A DNA stretch of 64,000 nt from Bacillus_BE sp042263505 (lineage in GTDB: Bacteria > Bacillota > Bacilli > Bacillales > Cytobacillaceae), in assembly GCF_042263505.1 (NCBI RefSeq), contig NZ_JBHKFI010000020.1:17197-81196 (forward strand), written 5' to 3'. The first letter of the stretch is position 1; each line of letters starts with the position of its first letter. The notes under the pieces are model-generated. The model ran no database searches and was not told the origin of the DNA. It saw only the letters and a list, made by a program, of their open reading frames with translations. Both the position numbers and the translations under genes were made by a program. Positions 23,740 to 33,711 of the stretch are shown here, in pieces.

Positions 23740-24288
23740 ATGATTTCAGCTAGCGAAACTATTAGTAGAAATATAAAAAGAATTCGGCAAGAAAGAAATC
23801 TTACATTAGATGATTTAGCTATATTAACTGGTGTTAGCAAGAGTATGTTGAGTGAAATTGAACGTTGCACAAAAAGTCCCACAATATCTGTGCTTGAAAA
23901 AGTATGTGATGGGATTAATGTTCCACTTGCTCAACTTACGCATACCGAAACGCCTCAAGTATCTATTTCTACAAATGATACCATTAAACATTATTCTGCA
24001 TGGGATGGATTTGAATTATTTGTTTTATTTGAATTTGACCCAAATAAAAAGTTTGAAATATTTCGTCATGTAATTGCCCCTCATTCTGAACGTGTATCCG
24101 AGCGCCATGAATCAGGTATCAGGGAATATATTATCTGTACAAAGGGCGTTTTTAGTGTACAGGTTGAAGACAAAACGTTCCATTTGCAAGAAGGTGAAGC
24201 AATACAGTTTCTTGCTAATTGCAAACATAAATATTTGAACTTAACAAATCAAGATGTAAATATTGTTATGCTTCTATATCATGAATAG
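23740..24288 (+). CDS. XRE-family regulator with C-terminal cupin domain
   Basis: 182 residues from the ATG at 23740 with GGAGGTG before it; the longer upstream frame runs through the promoter and is not used. Residues 1-65 form an XRE HTH (ISRNIKRIRQERNLTLDDLA, ILTGVSKSMLSEIERCTKSP). Residues 105-180 form a cupin barrel (ESGIREYIICTKGVFSVQVE, LQEGEAIQFLANCKHKYLN) that likely senses a small ligand. The stop overlaps the start of the YczE-like membrane gene, so the regulator probably controls that gene. This pairing is common in Firmicutes. Confidence 0.88.
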   Translation: MISASETISRNIKRIRQERNLTLDDLAILTGVSKSMLSEIERCTKSPTISVLEKVCDGINVPLAQLTHTETPQVSISTNDTIKHYSAWDGFELFVLFEFDPNKKFEIFRHVIAPHSERVSERHESGIREYIICTKGVFSVQVEDKTFHLQEGEAIQFLANCKHKYLNLTNQDVNIVMLLYHE

Positions 24289-24949
24289 AGAGGTGTATTC
24301 TACTATAAATAACTATGTGAAAAGAACAATTAGGTTGATATTTGGACTTTTTTTATATGCACTCGGCTCTTTTTTAAGCATACAGGCTAACATAGGCTTA
24401 GCCCCTTGGGAAGCATTCAGTATGGGGGGGTCTTATCTGACCCATATATCGTATGGCAATATCGTTGTCATTTCTGGCTTTGTTATCATTGCAATTGATT
24501 TTGCGTTTAAAGAAAAAATTGGATTTGGTACAATTCTTAATGCTATACTGATAGGAAAGTTTGTGGATTTGATTCAATTTGCCAATATCGTTCCCTTGAT
24601 GTCCAATTTTTGGCTTGGCATACTAATGCTCCTGTTAGGGCAAGTTGTTATCTGCGCTGGAAGCTATTTATATATTGGTGCATCCCTCGGTTGTGGACCC
24701 CGTGATGCACTCATGGTTGCACTTGGAAAGCGTATGCCAAAAGTACCCATAGGAGCAATACGAGGTTTAATAGAAGGTACCGTTCTTATTATTGGATGGC
24801 TGTTAGGTGCAAAGGTTGGCATGGGCACAGTAATATCTGTATTTGGTATTGGACTTATTTTGCAATTCACTTTTAAATTTCTACGCTTTGATGTAAAAAA
24901 TATTAAGCATGAGAGTGTAGCTGATACAGTAAAAGTAATGAAATCGTAG
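24281..24949 (+). CDS. YczE-like integral membrane protein
   Basis: 222 residues starting MNREVYSTINNYVKRTIRLI and overlapping the regulator gene by eight bases. Five or so membrane helices; the motif GSFLSIQANIGLAPWEAFSM and the repeated unit GASLGCGPRDALMVALGKRM are the duplicated signature of the YczE/YyaS/YitT group. B. subtilis YczE affects surfactin production, but the molecular role is not established. It is coupled to the XRE-cupin gene and is presumably the regulated transporter-like partner. Confidence 0.82.
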   Translation: MNREVYSTINNYVKRTIRLIFGLFLYALGSFLSIQANIGLAPWEAFSMGGSYLTHISYGNIVVISGFVIIAIDFAFKEKIGFGTILNAILIGKFVDLIQFANIVPLMSNFWLGILMLLLGQVVICAGSYLYIGASLGCGPRDALMVALGKRMPKVPIGAIRGLIEGTVLIIGWLLGAKVGMGTVISVFGIGLILQFTFKFLRFDVKNIKHESVADTVKVMKS

Positions 24950-25189
24950 CGAAAATAGTTGTTTCGCATTATATTAAAAGTGCGTTCTAAATTATAGTTT
25001 GTTTATATGCTAATTATTGCGGTAATCCCAATATAATGTATTTAATTAAACAAATATCGGCTCTCTATCTCTAAAATCTGCTGTTATTGTAAAAGGATAG
25101 GCTATATTGCATTGAACCATAAAGTTTTTGATCTTAAAACTTATTTATCGGTTTCAAATAATGGAAAGAAATACTCAGCTATCAGCAAA

Positions 25190-25229
25190 AACAAGGCTAT
25201 TGGAAAAATCCAATAGCCTTGTTTTTTTT
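25190..25229. terminator. Bidirectional terminator at the end of the RND gene
   Basis: AACAAGGCTATTGG-AAAAAT-CCAATAGCCTTGTT with Ts after it and As before it: a perfect 14-bp stem. Confidence 0.9.
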
Positions 25230-25236
25230 AAGTATG

Positions 25237-28200
25237 TCAGCCGCCAAATGATTCTGATGTTTCATTAGCAGCTTTATTCTTCTCTCTACGTCTCTGTTTT
25301 TTTGATTTCCTGAAATAAAGGAGCTCATAGAAGACCGGTACAATGACCAGAGTCAGCACGGTTGCCACTGCCAGACCGCCTATGACCACAACCGCAAGGC
25401 CTTTTGAAACAAGCGATCCGGTTTCTGGATCTCCAAATAGAATCGGGATCATTGCACAGATCGTAGCAACAGCTGTCATTAAAATTGGCCGAATCCTTGT
25501 AGCTGCCCCTTCAACAATGGCTTCTCTAATAATCATATGCTCTTCGTTTTGTTTTACCCTGTCTATCAAGACAATGGCGTTGGTCACGACAATTCCGATG
25601 AGCATCAACGCTCCAAACAGTGAAGTAGGGTCAATCGGCACTCGTGTGATTAGCAGTCCTAAAATCGCCCCAATGGATGCAAGTGGCAATGTCATTAAAA
25701 TTGCTATCGGTGTACGCAAGTTTTTAAAGGTAATGACCATAATTAAGTAGACAAGACCAATTGATGCCAGCATGGTTAAACCTAGGTCAGCAAAGTCGCT
25801 TGCCTGTTGAGTTGTCGCTCCACCTGTGACTAGCTTAACCCCTTTTGGCAGCTTGAGATTTTTGGTTGCCTTATTAATTTTATCTGATACGACCGAAAGT
25901 TTTTCAGAATCAACAAGGATGCTGACCCTCAAGTACTGATCGCCGTCCTTATGAAGAACCGTGCTTGATTGTTCGCTTTTTTGAATGGAAGCAACATTAC
26001 TAAGTGAGACAACACCTGTTTCCGTCATAATTTTGCTGTTTTGTAAATCTGCCTTTGATGTTGGGTTAAAGCCTGCATCCAGATAGACGTTGTTGTCTTG
26101 ATTATTAAAATTAATTGTTCCAATTGGTGTTGGATTCATTAATGCACGAAGCTGCGTTGCGACCTGCTCCGTATTTGCCGCGTTGGAATTCACTTTTATG
26201 CTATAGACAGGCTTTGTTTCTTCTTGATTGCTTGAAACCTTGTTTACTCCTTTAATTCCCTTGATATGATCCATTACTTTTGTTGAAGCAGTAATTAAAT
26301 CTTGATTATTTTTGCCCACAAGGTCAAGAGTGATTTCTGAACCGGAAGAAGTTCCCATCATCGAACCTGCTGAAACGGAAAGATCCCCATTTGGAAAATC
26401 ACTTTTCAGTTTTTTAACATCTTTTATAAACTTATCTGCGTCCGCACCAGTTTTCATGATGACCGTATAGCTTGCTGCAGTTGGATTGCTGACCGAACCC
26501 CATTGTGCTTGTTCAGGATTATTGCCAGCTTGGGTAATCACATATTTGTACCCATCAAGGTCGCGAAGCTTCTTTTCAAAATCAAGCGCTTTTTGATTGA
26601 AGGTGTCAATTGGCGTTTGGCTAGGATATGTTAACGTTACACCAACATTTTCTGCATTTTTGGCATCGATTGCTCCCTTTGGCATTGCAAAGTAGAGGGC
26701 AATTGATCCGGCAAAAAAGATGATTGCTAGTAAAATCGGAACAAATTTATGGTTGAGTGACCATCTAAGTACCTTCTTATAACGCAACGGCTGCTTATAT
26801 GCTGGGAGTTTTGCCTTTTTCAGCATTCCAAAGCTCATCAATGGAACAACTGTAAGTGCCACAACGAGTGATGTCAGCAATGAATACGTAATGGTTAACG
26901 CGAATGGATATATAAAACTCCTTAAAGAGCCTTGAATCAATCCCATCGGCAAGAAAACCGCCACCGTTGTGAGAGTTGAAGAAGTAATCGCAGATGCAAC
27001 CTCTTTAACTGCCTCTAAAATTGTGGTTTTATTAAACTCATTTTCTTGTGTTTTTCGAAAAATATTCTCAATGACTACGATACTATCATCCACTAAACGA
27101 CCGACTGCGACCGCAACCCCGCCAAGTGTTAAAATATTTAAGGTAATACCGGACTTCCACAATAGAAATAAGGTGATCCCTAATGAAAGCGGAATCGAGA
27201 CAATTGTAATAACGGTTGAACGAATATTTCTTAAGAATAAAACAATGACAATAGTGGCAAAAAGTGCACCCATTAAAACTTCTCTCATCATGGTATTAAC
27301 GGAATGCTGAATCATATCGGATGTCGAGAAAATAACTTCTGCTTTTGTACCCGAAACCTCTTTTGAGATTTTTTTGGCCTCATTATTTACCACTTTACCA
27401 ACTGTAACGGCACTGGCATTATCTGCTTTTGTGATATCAATAGCTAAAGCATCTTTCCCATTGATCCGGGTAATGCTGTTCTGAATCGTTTCAGATTTTA
27501 TTGTAGCTATGTCTCCAAGTTTTACTTTTGGTGCATTTGGTACGGGTGAAGGGATGGTTGCGTTTTTTAATGCATCCAAACTATCCATATTACCCAAAAC
27601 CTTCAAGTTAGACATTTTCCCATCAATTGTTTTTTCACCAATCGATACGGCCATGTTCTGCCCTTGAAGAATACCCATCACAGATTGAAGCGGGATATAA
27701 GCCGCCATTTTCGCATTGTCCAGCTGAATAACGACTCTAGGATCGGACTTGCCATATAAAGATACATTCCCAACGCCATCCAAGGCTTTGAATTTAGGTA
27801 CAATTTCCTTTTCGGCCTTATCCATGTTAGCCTTTGTTAATCCATCGCTAAATGTTAATGAAACTTCGGCAATCGGGATTTGATTTGTATTTAGCTGAAC
27901 AACATTGGGCTTCTGCACTCCATTAGGCAGAGTTATCTTACTTAAATCAGATTCAACCTCAGCTTTCGCTTCTTTCATATCTGTCTTTGAATCAAAGGAA
28001 ATGTTGACTTGTGAGTAGCCATCACCAGTTGTTGAGAAGACATCTGTTTTTCCTTTGACAGATGCCACTGCATTTTCAATTGGCGTTGTAACCTCATCAA
28101 CCATTGTCTTAGAATCAAATCCCTGCCCCAGTGTTGCCACCGTAATAGCAGGATTATCTGCTTCCGGCAGAAATTCCATTGGCAGAGTGAAGTAGCTTAC

Positions 28201-28281
28201 AATCCCTAATACGAGCGATATAGTAACAACTACTGTCACAGCCGCTTTGTTTTTAAACGCCCATTTTGAAAGTAAAGACAT
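25237..28281 (-). CDS. swrC: RND-family efflux transporter (SwrC/YerP type)
   Basis: 1014 residues, the usual length of AcrB-like RND pumps. Twelve membrane helices in two repeats: TM1 KAAVTVVVTISLVLGIVSYF, two large extracytoplasmic loops with porter-type GVGNVSLYG and GVNKVSSN segments, and the TM4 proton-relay region GGVAVAVGRLVDDSIVVIEN with adjacent Asp residues. The final repeat ends FGALMLIGIVVTNAIVLIDR. SwrC/YerP exports surfactin and other amphiphiles in B. subtilis and supports swarming. A Lys/Arg-rich cytoplasmic tail ends the protein. It stands alone; no adaptor (MFP) gene is adjacent. The symbol is given by family resemblance. Confidence 0.87.
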   Translation of the reverse strand: MSLLSKWAFKNKAAVTVVVTISLVLGIVSYFTLPMEFLPEADNPAITVATLGQGFDSKTMVDEVTTPIENAVASVKGKTDVFSTTGDGYSQVNISFDSKTDMKEAKAEVESDLSKITLPNGVQKPNVVQLNTNQIPIAEVSLTFSDGLTKANMDKAEKEIVPKFKALDGVGNVSLYGKSDPRVVIQLDNAKMAAYIPLQSVMGILQGQNMAVSIGEKTIDGKMSNLKVLGNMDSLDALKNATIPSPVPNAPKVKLGDIATIKSETIQNSITRINGKDALAIDITKADNASAVTVGKVVNNEAKKISKEVSGTKAEVIFSTSDMIQHSVNTMMREVLMGALFATIVIVLFLRNIRSTVITIVSIPLSLGITLFLLWKSGITLNILTLGGVAVAVGRLVDDSIVVIENIFRKTQENEFNKTTILEAVKEVASAITSSTLTTVAVFLPMGLIQGSLRSFIYPFALTITYSLLTSLVVALTVVPLMSFGMLKKAKLPAYKQPLRYKKVLRWSLNHKFVPILLAIIFFAGSIALYFAMPKGAIDAKNAENVGVTLTYPSQTPIDTFNQKALDFEKKLRDLDGYKYVITQAGNNPEQAQWGSVSNPTAASYTVIMKTGADADKFIKDVKKLKSDFPNGDLSVSAGSMMGTSSGSEITLDLVGKNNQDLITASTKVMDHIKGIKGVNKVSSNQEETKPVYSIKVNSNAANTEQVATQLRALMNPTPIGTINFNNQDNNVYLDAGFNPTSKADLQNSKIMTETGVVSLSNVASIQKSEQSSTVLHKDGDQYLRVSILVDSEKLSVVSDKINKATKNLKLPKGVKLVTGGATTQQASDFADLGLTMLASIGLVYLIMVITFKNLRTPIAILMTLPLASIGAILGLLITRVPIDPTSLFGALMLIGIVVTNAIVLIDRVKQNEEHMIIREAIVEGAATRIRPILMTAVATICAMIPILFGDPETGSLVSKGLAVVVIGGLAVATVLTLVIVPVFYELLYFRKSKKQRRREKNKAANETSESFGG

Positions 28282-28468
28282 TAAATATAGCCTCCTATTT
28301 ATCTTTGTTTCTCATCTATTTATGGTTAACCTGAGTTTGTCTTCTGGGAAACAAAAGAGTGTTTTTTATAACGATTAAAAAAATATAAATGGCTGACTTA
28401 AAGCATTATTCATTCTCTATTTTTAAACAAGTTTTGTACTCAATGTTCACCTCCATTACCGCATTGGA

Positions 28469-28796
28469 TTTTATCCCACTCTTAACGGACAGTAAGACTC
28501 CCACTTCAAGATTCTGAGAATACGAAGAAGATAAGTGGGAGATCAACTGTCCGTAAAGGTCCGACGAGGGATTAAGGTCCTAGTCAGGCGAAAGCCACAG
28601 GACGTGGCGTTATTGAGCGTGATTAGTGAAATAAGATTTTCCTTTGGGCTTCAGCCCTTAGAAAAATCAATCAGGCTTTGCGTGACTAACCATCAGTGGG
28701 GGATGAATGGCAGACTAAAAGCGCGACGTCCTGTCGCAACGTCTGCACTAGCACGTCCTGTGCGTCGAAAACCCCCACTGATGGAAGTTTCACTTT
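28469..28796 (-). ncRNA. Structured dispersed element, copy 2 (GUCCU-loop hairpins)
   Basis: Minus-strand counterpart of 15531-15740, with the same order: AAGTGAAACTTCCATCAGTG at its 5' end, GCCAC-GTCCT-GTGGC, CGGACCTTTACGGACAGTTG, and the final GTTAAGAGTGGGATAAAA. It is longer because the loop of the first stem contains two more GUCCU hairpins (GCAC-GUCCU-GUGC and GCGAC-GUCCU-GUCGC when read on either strand) and an extra stem (AAGGGCTGAAGCCC). Differences in the long arm are compensatory relative to copy 1. Confidence 0.65.
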
Positions 28797-29033
28797 ATGT
28801 ATTTTTCACTATTCAGTCGTTTCTGCGCGGCTTTACTTTTAAAATTTATAATTTCTTAGACTATTATGTAACAGCCTCTGGCATGAACCTTTTCTAAGTA
28901 TTAAGTCTTAGATTCATACGAAACGAAGCTTGAAAAGGATATCTCGGAACTTGCAAATGAAAGGACGGTTCATTCAATCACCGTTGTCGGCGTTCTTTTT
29001 TCCTAAAATATCCAACCTAATACTACCAACATA

Positions 29034-29172
29034 TTATTCCAATTGTCCAGTTTCTTTTGAAATTTCTGTCAATTTAGACATCTTAATATATTCGCTTATC
29101 CGATCCATACGTTTCCCATGTCCTTGATAATAACAAAATACATCTTTCTCTTTAACCTCGCTTTTTTAAAGA
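29034..29172 (-). pseudogene. Coding-like relic on the minus strand
   Basis: Reads SEVKEKDVFCYYQGHGKRMD then RISEYIKMSKLTEISKETGQ, LE, stop. The composition is clearly protein-like but there is no start or upstream part; the rest of 28797-29336 shows only further fragments such as EIIDLLNEIETEQTIQLLKQ on the plus strand. Family not identified. Confidence 0.3.
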
Positions 29173-29336
29173 AATTATTGACCTGCTCAACGAAATTGAA
29201 ACAGAACAGACTATTCAACTATTGAAACAGAATAATTCAACACGATTATTGTTAATGATGCCAATATTTGTAATAATCAAAAATAGAAAGGGTTAGGTTG
29301 AAAGTATAGGACAAAAATAAAATTGGAGGAAGGGTA

Positions 29337-29750
29337 ATGGACAAAAGTGGGATGTTTAAAGATTTTAATTTTAAATTAGTGGTAATTGAAGCTTTATTGG
29401 ATAAAGAACCATTATTTTTGGAGGAATTAACAGACTTAAAAGATAAGTATATAAATAGTTTTGAATGGTATTCTGGAGATGGACCAATTGTTGAAATCAG
29501 GGAATATTTAGAACAGTTAACTTTGGAGATAAGTGATTTGGAAAAGATTGAGTACCTTTGCTTTGATGGGGGTAATGAAATTTATCATTTCTTAAAGCCA
29601 GATTGGGATGGTGAGGATAGTTTATTTGATGTAACTTCTGTTGAAGGTTTTCAGAATCTAAAAAATTTAAAAACAGTGGATTATATTTCAATGTGTTATC
29701 CAAAAGTGTTAGAACCATTTAAACAAGCTGGAATTGCAATTCAGTATTAA
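29337..29750 (+). CDS. Hypothetical acidic protein
   Basis: 137 residues with GGAGGAAGGG before the ATG. The sequence FKDFNFKLVVIEALLDKEPL, EWYSGDGPIVEIREYLEQLT and a C-terminal LFDVTSVEGFQNLKNLKTVD looks like a leucine-rich-repeat-ended fold used by several Bacillus immunity-like proteins. I cannot name the family with confidence. No toxin gene is adjacent. Cytoplasmic, no signal peptide. Confidence 0.6.
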   Translation: MDKSGMFKDFNFKLVVIEALLDKEPLFLEELTDLKDKYINSFEWYSGDGPIVEIREYLEQLTLEISDLEKIEYLCFDGGNEIYHFLKPDWDGEDSLFDVTSVEGFQNLKNLKTVDYISMCYPKVLEPFKQAGIAIQY

Positions 29751-29821
29751 TGAGAGTTGAGATATTGAACTAATGGGCAGATTCATTTGATAAATTCTAG
29801 GGGAAAAAGGATAATTTTTTA

Positions 29822-30133
29822 ATGGAGAGCAGATTAATAAAAGCAGGGATCTATGGTTTATTGTTTGGATTGGCTATCTCTATCCTGTTTGTCGATTATA
29901 AAGAAGTTACACAGGTAAGTAATAGTGAGTATGTAACTACTTATAAACCTATAATTGAATACATAGTATCAATCTTACGTTTCGGTATTATTGGAATGTT
30001 TTTTGGTATATTTATTGGCTGGAAGGGTTATGAAAAAAAACATAAATCACAACAAGAAAAATCATATTACTTTCCATTCTTTTTTGCTGTTTTTCTCGTT
30101 TCAATGATTTTAATGGTTGTTTTTAATTGGTAA
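29822..30133 (+). CDS. Small membrane protein with three helices
   Basis: 103 residues starting MESRLIKAGIYGLLFGLAIS; hydrophobic segments at about 8-25, 48-67 and 83-101, separated by a polar loop (DYKEVTQVSNSEYVTTYKP) and a basic loop (KGYEKKHKSQQEKS). The ribosome binding site is weak (GGGGAAAAAGG). Family not recognised; position 70 bp after the 29337 gene suggests a loose transcriptional link. Confidence 0.55.
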   Translation: MESRLIKAGIYGLLFGLAISILFVDYKEVTQVSNSEYVTTYKPIIEYIVSILRFGIIGMFFGIFIGWKGYEKKHKSQQEKSYYFPFFFAVFLVSMILMVVFNW

Positions 30134-30341
30134 CAATATTTCCCAAACGGTGGATTTCCTTTAATAATGATCTTCAACAATCGGGTAGCTTTTGTTTTAA
30201 TGTCCAAAATTATAAAAAGTTGAAAATATGCAAGCTTTTACTCATTTGAATATTTCAGTATTTTTATATTCAAAAAACATACTGCCATAAACGACATCTT
30301 TTGAATAGAAATATTAGAGTTATTATATGGAGGTTTTAAGA

Positions 30342-30869
30342 ATGACTCATCTTCTTTTACAGAAGTTTGGATCAAGTGATTTTAATGATTATTTTAATCT
30401 GGTATCCAATGAATCAGTAATGGCGATGATAACAGAACGGTCAATTCCATTGGATGAAGCAGAAGTGAATTTTCAAAAATTATTAGAACGAAATAAAAAG
30501 TATGAAGAGTTCGGGTCATATAAAGTTTATAACAACACAACCAATCAATTTGTAGGTCTTGGAAGTTTGATTTTAAATGAAGTGATGACCAATGAAGCCG
30601 AATTAGGTTATATGCTTCTTCCAGAGCATTGGGGTAAAGGTTATGGCAGTGAGATTGCTGATATATTAATACGGAAAGCCGAAAAAACGAAGTTAAATCG
30701 GGTAACTGCGGTTATTGACCCTAACAATATTCCTTCAAGAAAAATATTAATTAAAAAAGGATTTATATCAGAGAAGTTGTGTGAGATTGAGGGACTACCT
30801 GGAGAAATTTTGATAAAAGGATTTATAAAAAAGGACTCTCTCGATAAACAAAAAGGGTCCATTCTTTAA
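30342..30869 (+). CDS. GNAT N-acetyltransferase (RimJ/RimL type)
   Basis: 175 residues starting MTHLLLQKFGSSDFNDYFNL; the ATG at 30342 is preferred over 30327 because GGAGGT lies between them at the right distance. GNAT features: VFVGLGSLIL-type strand (QFVGLGSLILNEV), AELGYMLLPEHWGKGYGSEI (acetyl-CoA loop GKGYGS), and VIDPNNIPSRKILIKKGF (motif B). It transfers acetyl from acetyl-CoA to an amine or protein N-terminus; substrate unknown. Confidence 0.85.
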   Translation: MTHLLLQKFGSSDFNDYFNLVSNESVMAMITERSIPLDEAEVNFQKLLERNKKYEEFGSYKVYNNTTNQFVGLGSLILNEVMTNEAELGYMLLPEHWGKGYGSEIADILIRKAEKTKLNRVTAVIDPNNIPSRKILIKKGFISEKLCEIEGLPGEILIKGFIKKDSLDKQKGSIL

Positions 30870-31435
30870 TAGGGAAGAATAGCTGTTTGTTTTTCAAGTT
30901 TCGTTCACCATTTGAAGAAATTAACTTAAAAGAAAAGATGAAATTATTAAAAAGTTTTTTCGAAAGCAATAAAACTTTTTTGAGAAAATAACCGTATTTG
31001 ACCATTCAAAATATTCTTGGGGTATTGCTTTTCAAATAAATACATGCCTTGGAGGCCCCGTGTTAAGACATTCTGAAGCGAATAGAGTGAAAAAGAACTG
31101 AGAACTTTTATTATTTCTTAGCTTGACTGATATTTCTTGCACGAGGATCTCCCATTTATTATTATTCGCGTTTTCATTGTGCAGGTTTGGGAGGAAGAAA
31201 GTTAATATTTGGGGGATGCCCTAATTAATGATGCGAGTACTTTAAAATCGTGTTTCATCTTAAGAGTCGATTCGAAAACGACGATTGCTTGCCTTTTTTC
31301 TGCATTTATCAGGTATTTCATTTTATTGGGTCCATTTAGATTGACATTCTCAACTAATGGGAGCGACCCTCGCAGAAGAAATACTTTTTTTCACATCTCC
31401 ATTATTCACCCATAAACTAAACTGGGGTGATGAAT
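30870..31435. other. Gene-free stretch
   Basis: Contains only short frames without ribosome binding sites. The longest (31209-31415) has a composition unlike neighbouring genes. I see no repeat, RNA motif or promoter that I would defend. Confidence 0.4.
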
Positions 31436-32266
31436 GTGTTTCAACGGAATCTAATAGACAAAACAACATATCATCAAAAATATTTTCGTCCATCATGTTT
31501 GCCAGCTTTAAATTTAAGATTTAAAACTTCAGCGTTCTTCCAACCTTATTATGAAAAGAAACATGACCAAATCCACTTACCAATTGAATGGACCAAAACC
31601 CCAGAAGACACTGTTCTCAATTACTTTAGCATTCTGCGAGAAGCAGAAAATATGGCAGGGAGAAGTTGCGGTACGGTGGGTCATGCACGTATCCCTTTTC
31701 CACTTGCCTATAATTTCTTGTCCGAGGAGTATCAAAGAAAACTCAGTTATGAAGCCTTTTTTCATTCGTTTGCTGGTGTAGGTCATACGAGTTTGATAAA
31801 GCTTTGTAGAGTACCAGATATAAAGCATGGAATAAGGTTCTTTTATGAAATTGAAACGATTGAGGGATTTGAGGGTAAACGAGCAGAGTATTTTGGGTAT
31901 TATTATGGATATATTCAGCTTGTTCATGAAAAGGAAGGGTATCGAATTTCAGATATGAGTAAGATTGAGGAGGACTTTTTGTGTGCTCCTTATCACGGAT
32001 GGAGTCATGACGCGGACTCAGCTGTGGAGGTGAAATATGGGAATTGGTGCAAGTTGATTCAGAAAAGATACCCAACGGTAACAAATGGATATGTTAAAAA
32101 TATATATTTTAGGGGCACGGATGGAGCAGATTATTGTTTGATTTTTTTCACATTAACGAATGGAACGGACGTAGAAATTGCTCAATTTCGTAAAGTAGGC
32201 AATGAACGTTGGAAACAAATTAACATCAAGCCCGAAGAAGACTGTTTAAAAGAAACAGGTAATTGA
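31436..32266 (+). CDS. Conserved hypothetical protein
   Basis: 276 residues if started at the GTG at 31436 (MFQRNLIDKTTYHQK), which has GGGGTGA six bases upstream; ATG 31430 is possible but too close to that site. Soluble, rich in Tyr/His/aromatics, no signal peptide. The C-terminal half (YVKNIYFRGTDGADYCLIFF, TLTNGTDVEIAQFRKVGNER) looks like an NTF2-like or lipocalin-like beta-sheet domain. I do not recognise a named family. Single gene. Confidence 0.6.
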   Translation: MFQRNLIDKTTYHQKYFRPSCLPALNLRFKTSAFFQPYYEKKHDQIHLPIEWTKTPEDTVLNYFSILREAENMAGRSCGTVGHARIPFPLAYNFLSEEYQRKLSYEAFFHSFAGVGHTSLIKLCRVPDIKHGIRFFYEIETIEGFEGKRAEYFGYYYGYIQLVHEKEGYRISDMSKIEEDFLCAPYHGWSHDADSAVEVKYGNWCKLIQKRYPTVTNGYVKNIYFRGTDGADYCLIFFTLTNGTDVEIAQFRKVGNERWKQINIKPEEDCLKETGN

Positions 32267-32581
32267 TATAACTAATAATTGCATATGGCACATTATGCCA
32301 ATATTTCTTCACCCAACCAAAGAATGTGCTAAAGCTACCGACCCAACTCCACTCAATGTATTAATATGGCCGACCCTCGAAAATGTACTTAATATAAAGA
32401 TATAGGTTAAATGAGAGGATGCTTAGGGAATCCTATTTAAAATAAAACCTAAAACTTCATGCGATTCTAATTTCATTGTAAACTTGAAATGTAATGCTAA
32501 CTTGAGCCGTATAAATTTGAATGAAGTGGCTTGGTGCGTTCTGTTAAACCATCGAATCCACAATTCCAAGGAGGAATACCC
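32267..32581. other. Gene-free stretch upstream of the VOC gene
   Basis: AT-rich and without a clear promoter or hairpin; the open frame entering the VOC gene from 32531 lacks a ribosome binding site. Confidence 0.4.
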
Positions 32582-33496
32582 ATGTCAAATCAAAAGCAAA
32601 AAATCGTCCCGCATTTATGGTATGACAAGGAAGCAAAAGAAGCAGCCGAGTTTTATGCTTCCATATTCCCAGAATCAAAAATCACAAATTTTACAACGAT
32701 CCGTGACACTCCCTCCGGCGACTCTGATATGGTGTCTTTCGAGCTATGGGGACAGAAATTTATGGCGATTAGTGCAGGTCCTTTTTTCAAGATTAATCCG
32801 TCAATATCTTTCATCGTTAATTTTGACCCATCGCGGGAAAAAGACGCAAGAGAAAAAATCAATGAGGTTTGGGACAAATTGTCCGAAGGTGGCACCGTGT
32901 TAATGCCGTTGGATCAATATCCATTTAGTGAGAGGTATGGCTGGATTCAGGATCAGTATGGTTTGTCTTGGCAGTTAATTCTATCCAATCCAGAAGGGGA
33001 AGAGCGACCTGCAATTGTCCCATCCCTTTTGTTTGTTGGTGATCAATGCGGCAAAGCGGAAGAGGCGATGCACTTCTATTTATCGTTCTATAAGAACGCA
33101 ATGGAAGGACATATCGCTCGCTACCCCAAAGGCATGGAACCTGACAAAGAGGGAACGATCATGTTCTCGGATTTTAGCTTAGAAAATCAGTGGTTTTCCG
33201 CAATGGATAGCGCGCACGAGCATCCATTCAAGTTTAACGAGGCCGTCTCATTTATGGTTTACTGCGATACACAAGAAGAGATTGACTATTACTGGGAAAA
33301 GCTCTCTGCTGTTCCTGAAGCCGAGCAATGCGGTTGGCTAAAAGATCAGTTTGGTGTATCCTGGCAAATTGTTCCAAGCAAGATGGGCGAGATGATGAAT
33401 AATGCCACACCCGAACAACTTGCGCGCATTACGAAAGCTTTTCTTAAAATGAAGAAGTTTAATCTTGAAGAACTACAGAGAGCATACAAGGAATAG
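32582..33496 (+). CDS. Tandem VOC-superfamily protein (PhnB/3-demethylubiquinone methyltransferase-like fold)
   Basis: 304 residues from the ATG at 32582 with AAGGAGG before it. Two homologous halves: residues 1-140 (IVPHLWYDKEAKEAAEFYAS to WIQDQYGLSWQLI) and 145-290 (IVPSLLFVGDQCGKAEEAMH to WLKDQFGVSWQIVPSKM). Both contain the betaalphabetabetabeta pattern and the D-x-GxSWQ end typical of the PhnB-like glyoxalase/bleomycin-resistance (VOC) fold. Such proteins bind a metal or small ligand; the reaction is unknown. Despite the family name, methyltransferase activity is not expected. Confidence 0.87.
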   Translation: MSNQKQKIVPHLWYDKEAKEAAEFYASIFPESKITNFTTIRDTPSGDSDMVSFELWGQKFMAISAGPFFKINPSISFIVNFDPSREKDAREKINEVWDKLSEGGTVLMPLDQYPFSERYGWIQDQYGLSWQLILSNPEGEERPAIVPSLLFVGDQCGKAEEAMHFYLSFYKNAMEGHIARYPKGMEPDKEGTIMFSDFSLENQWFSAMDSAHEHPFKFNEAVSFMVYCDTQEEIDYYWEKLSAVPEAEQCGWLKDQFGVSWQIVPSKMGEMMNNATPEQLARITKAFLKMKKFNLEELQRAYKE

Positions 33497-33604
33497 CGAG
33501 AATACAGCTTATGGAAAATCTGAGTATGTTAAACAAATGATAGAAGAGTTTAGAGAATTACATAAATGAAACTTCATTTTCCTTTGATGATGATATCTTT
33601 ATGT

Positions 33605-33638
33605 CTGGTGAAATTGTATTTCACTGGGCTTTTTTTTC
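33605..33638 (+). terminator. Terminator after the VOC gene
   Basis: CTGGTGAAAT-TGT-ATTTCACTGG (with wobble pairs) followed by GCTTTTTTTT. Confidence 0.65.
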
Positions 33639-33711
33639 GGATTAAGGATTACTTTTCTTTTTAAACTATTTTATAATGAACATATAATTTAAGATTGAAG
33701 GTGCCAGAAAG

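Noticed and set aside
25343..25750. Plus-strand frames opposite the RND gene
   Set aside because: Shadows of a long, clearly coding minus-strand gene.
28535..28897. 120-codon plus-strand frame
   Set aside because: It is the antisense of the structured element; codons are dictated by the hairpins.
31209..31415. 68-codon frame before the 31436 gene
   Set aside because: No SD, unusual composition, no homology recognised.
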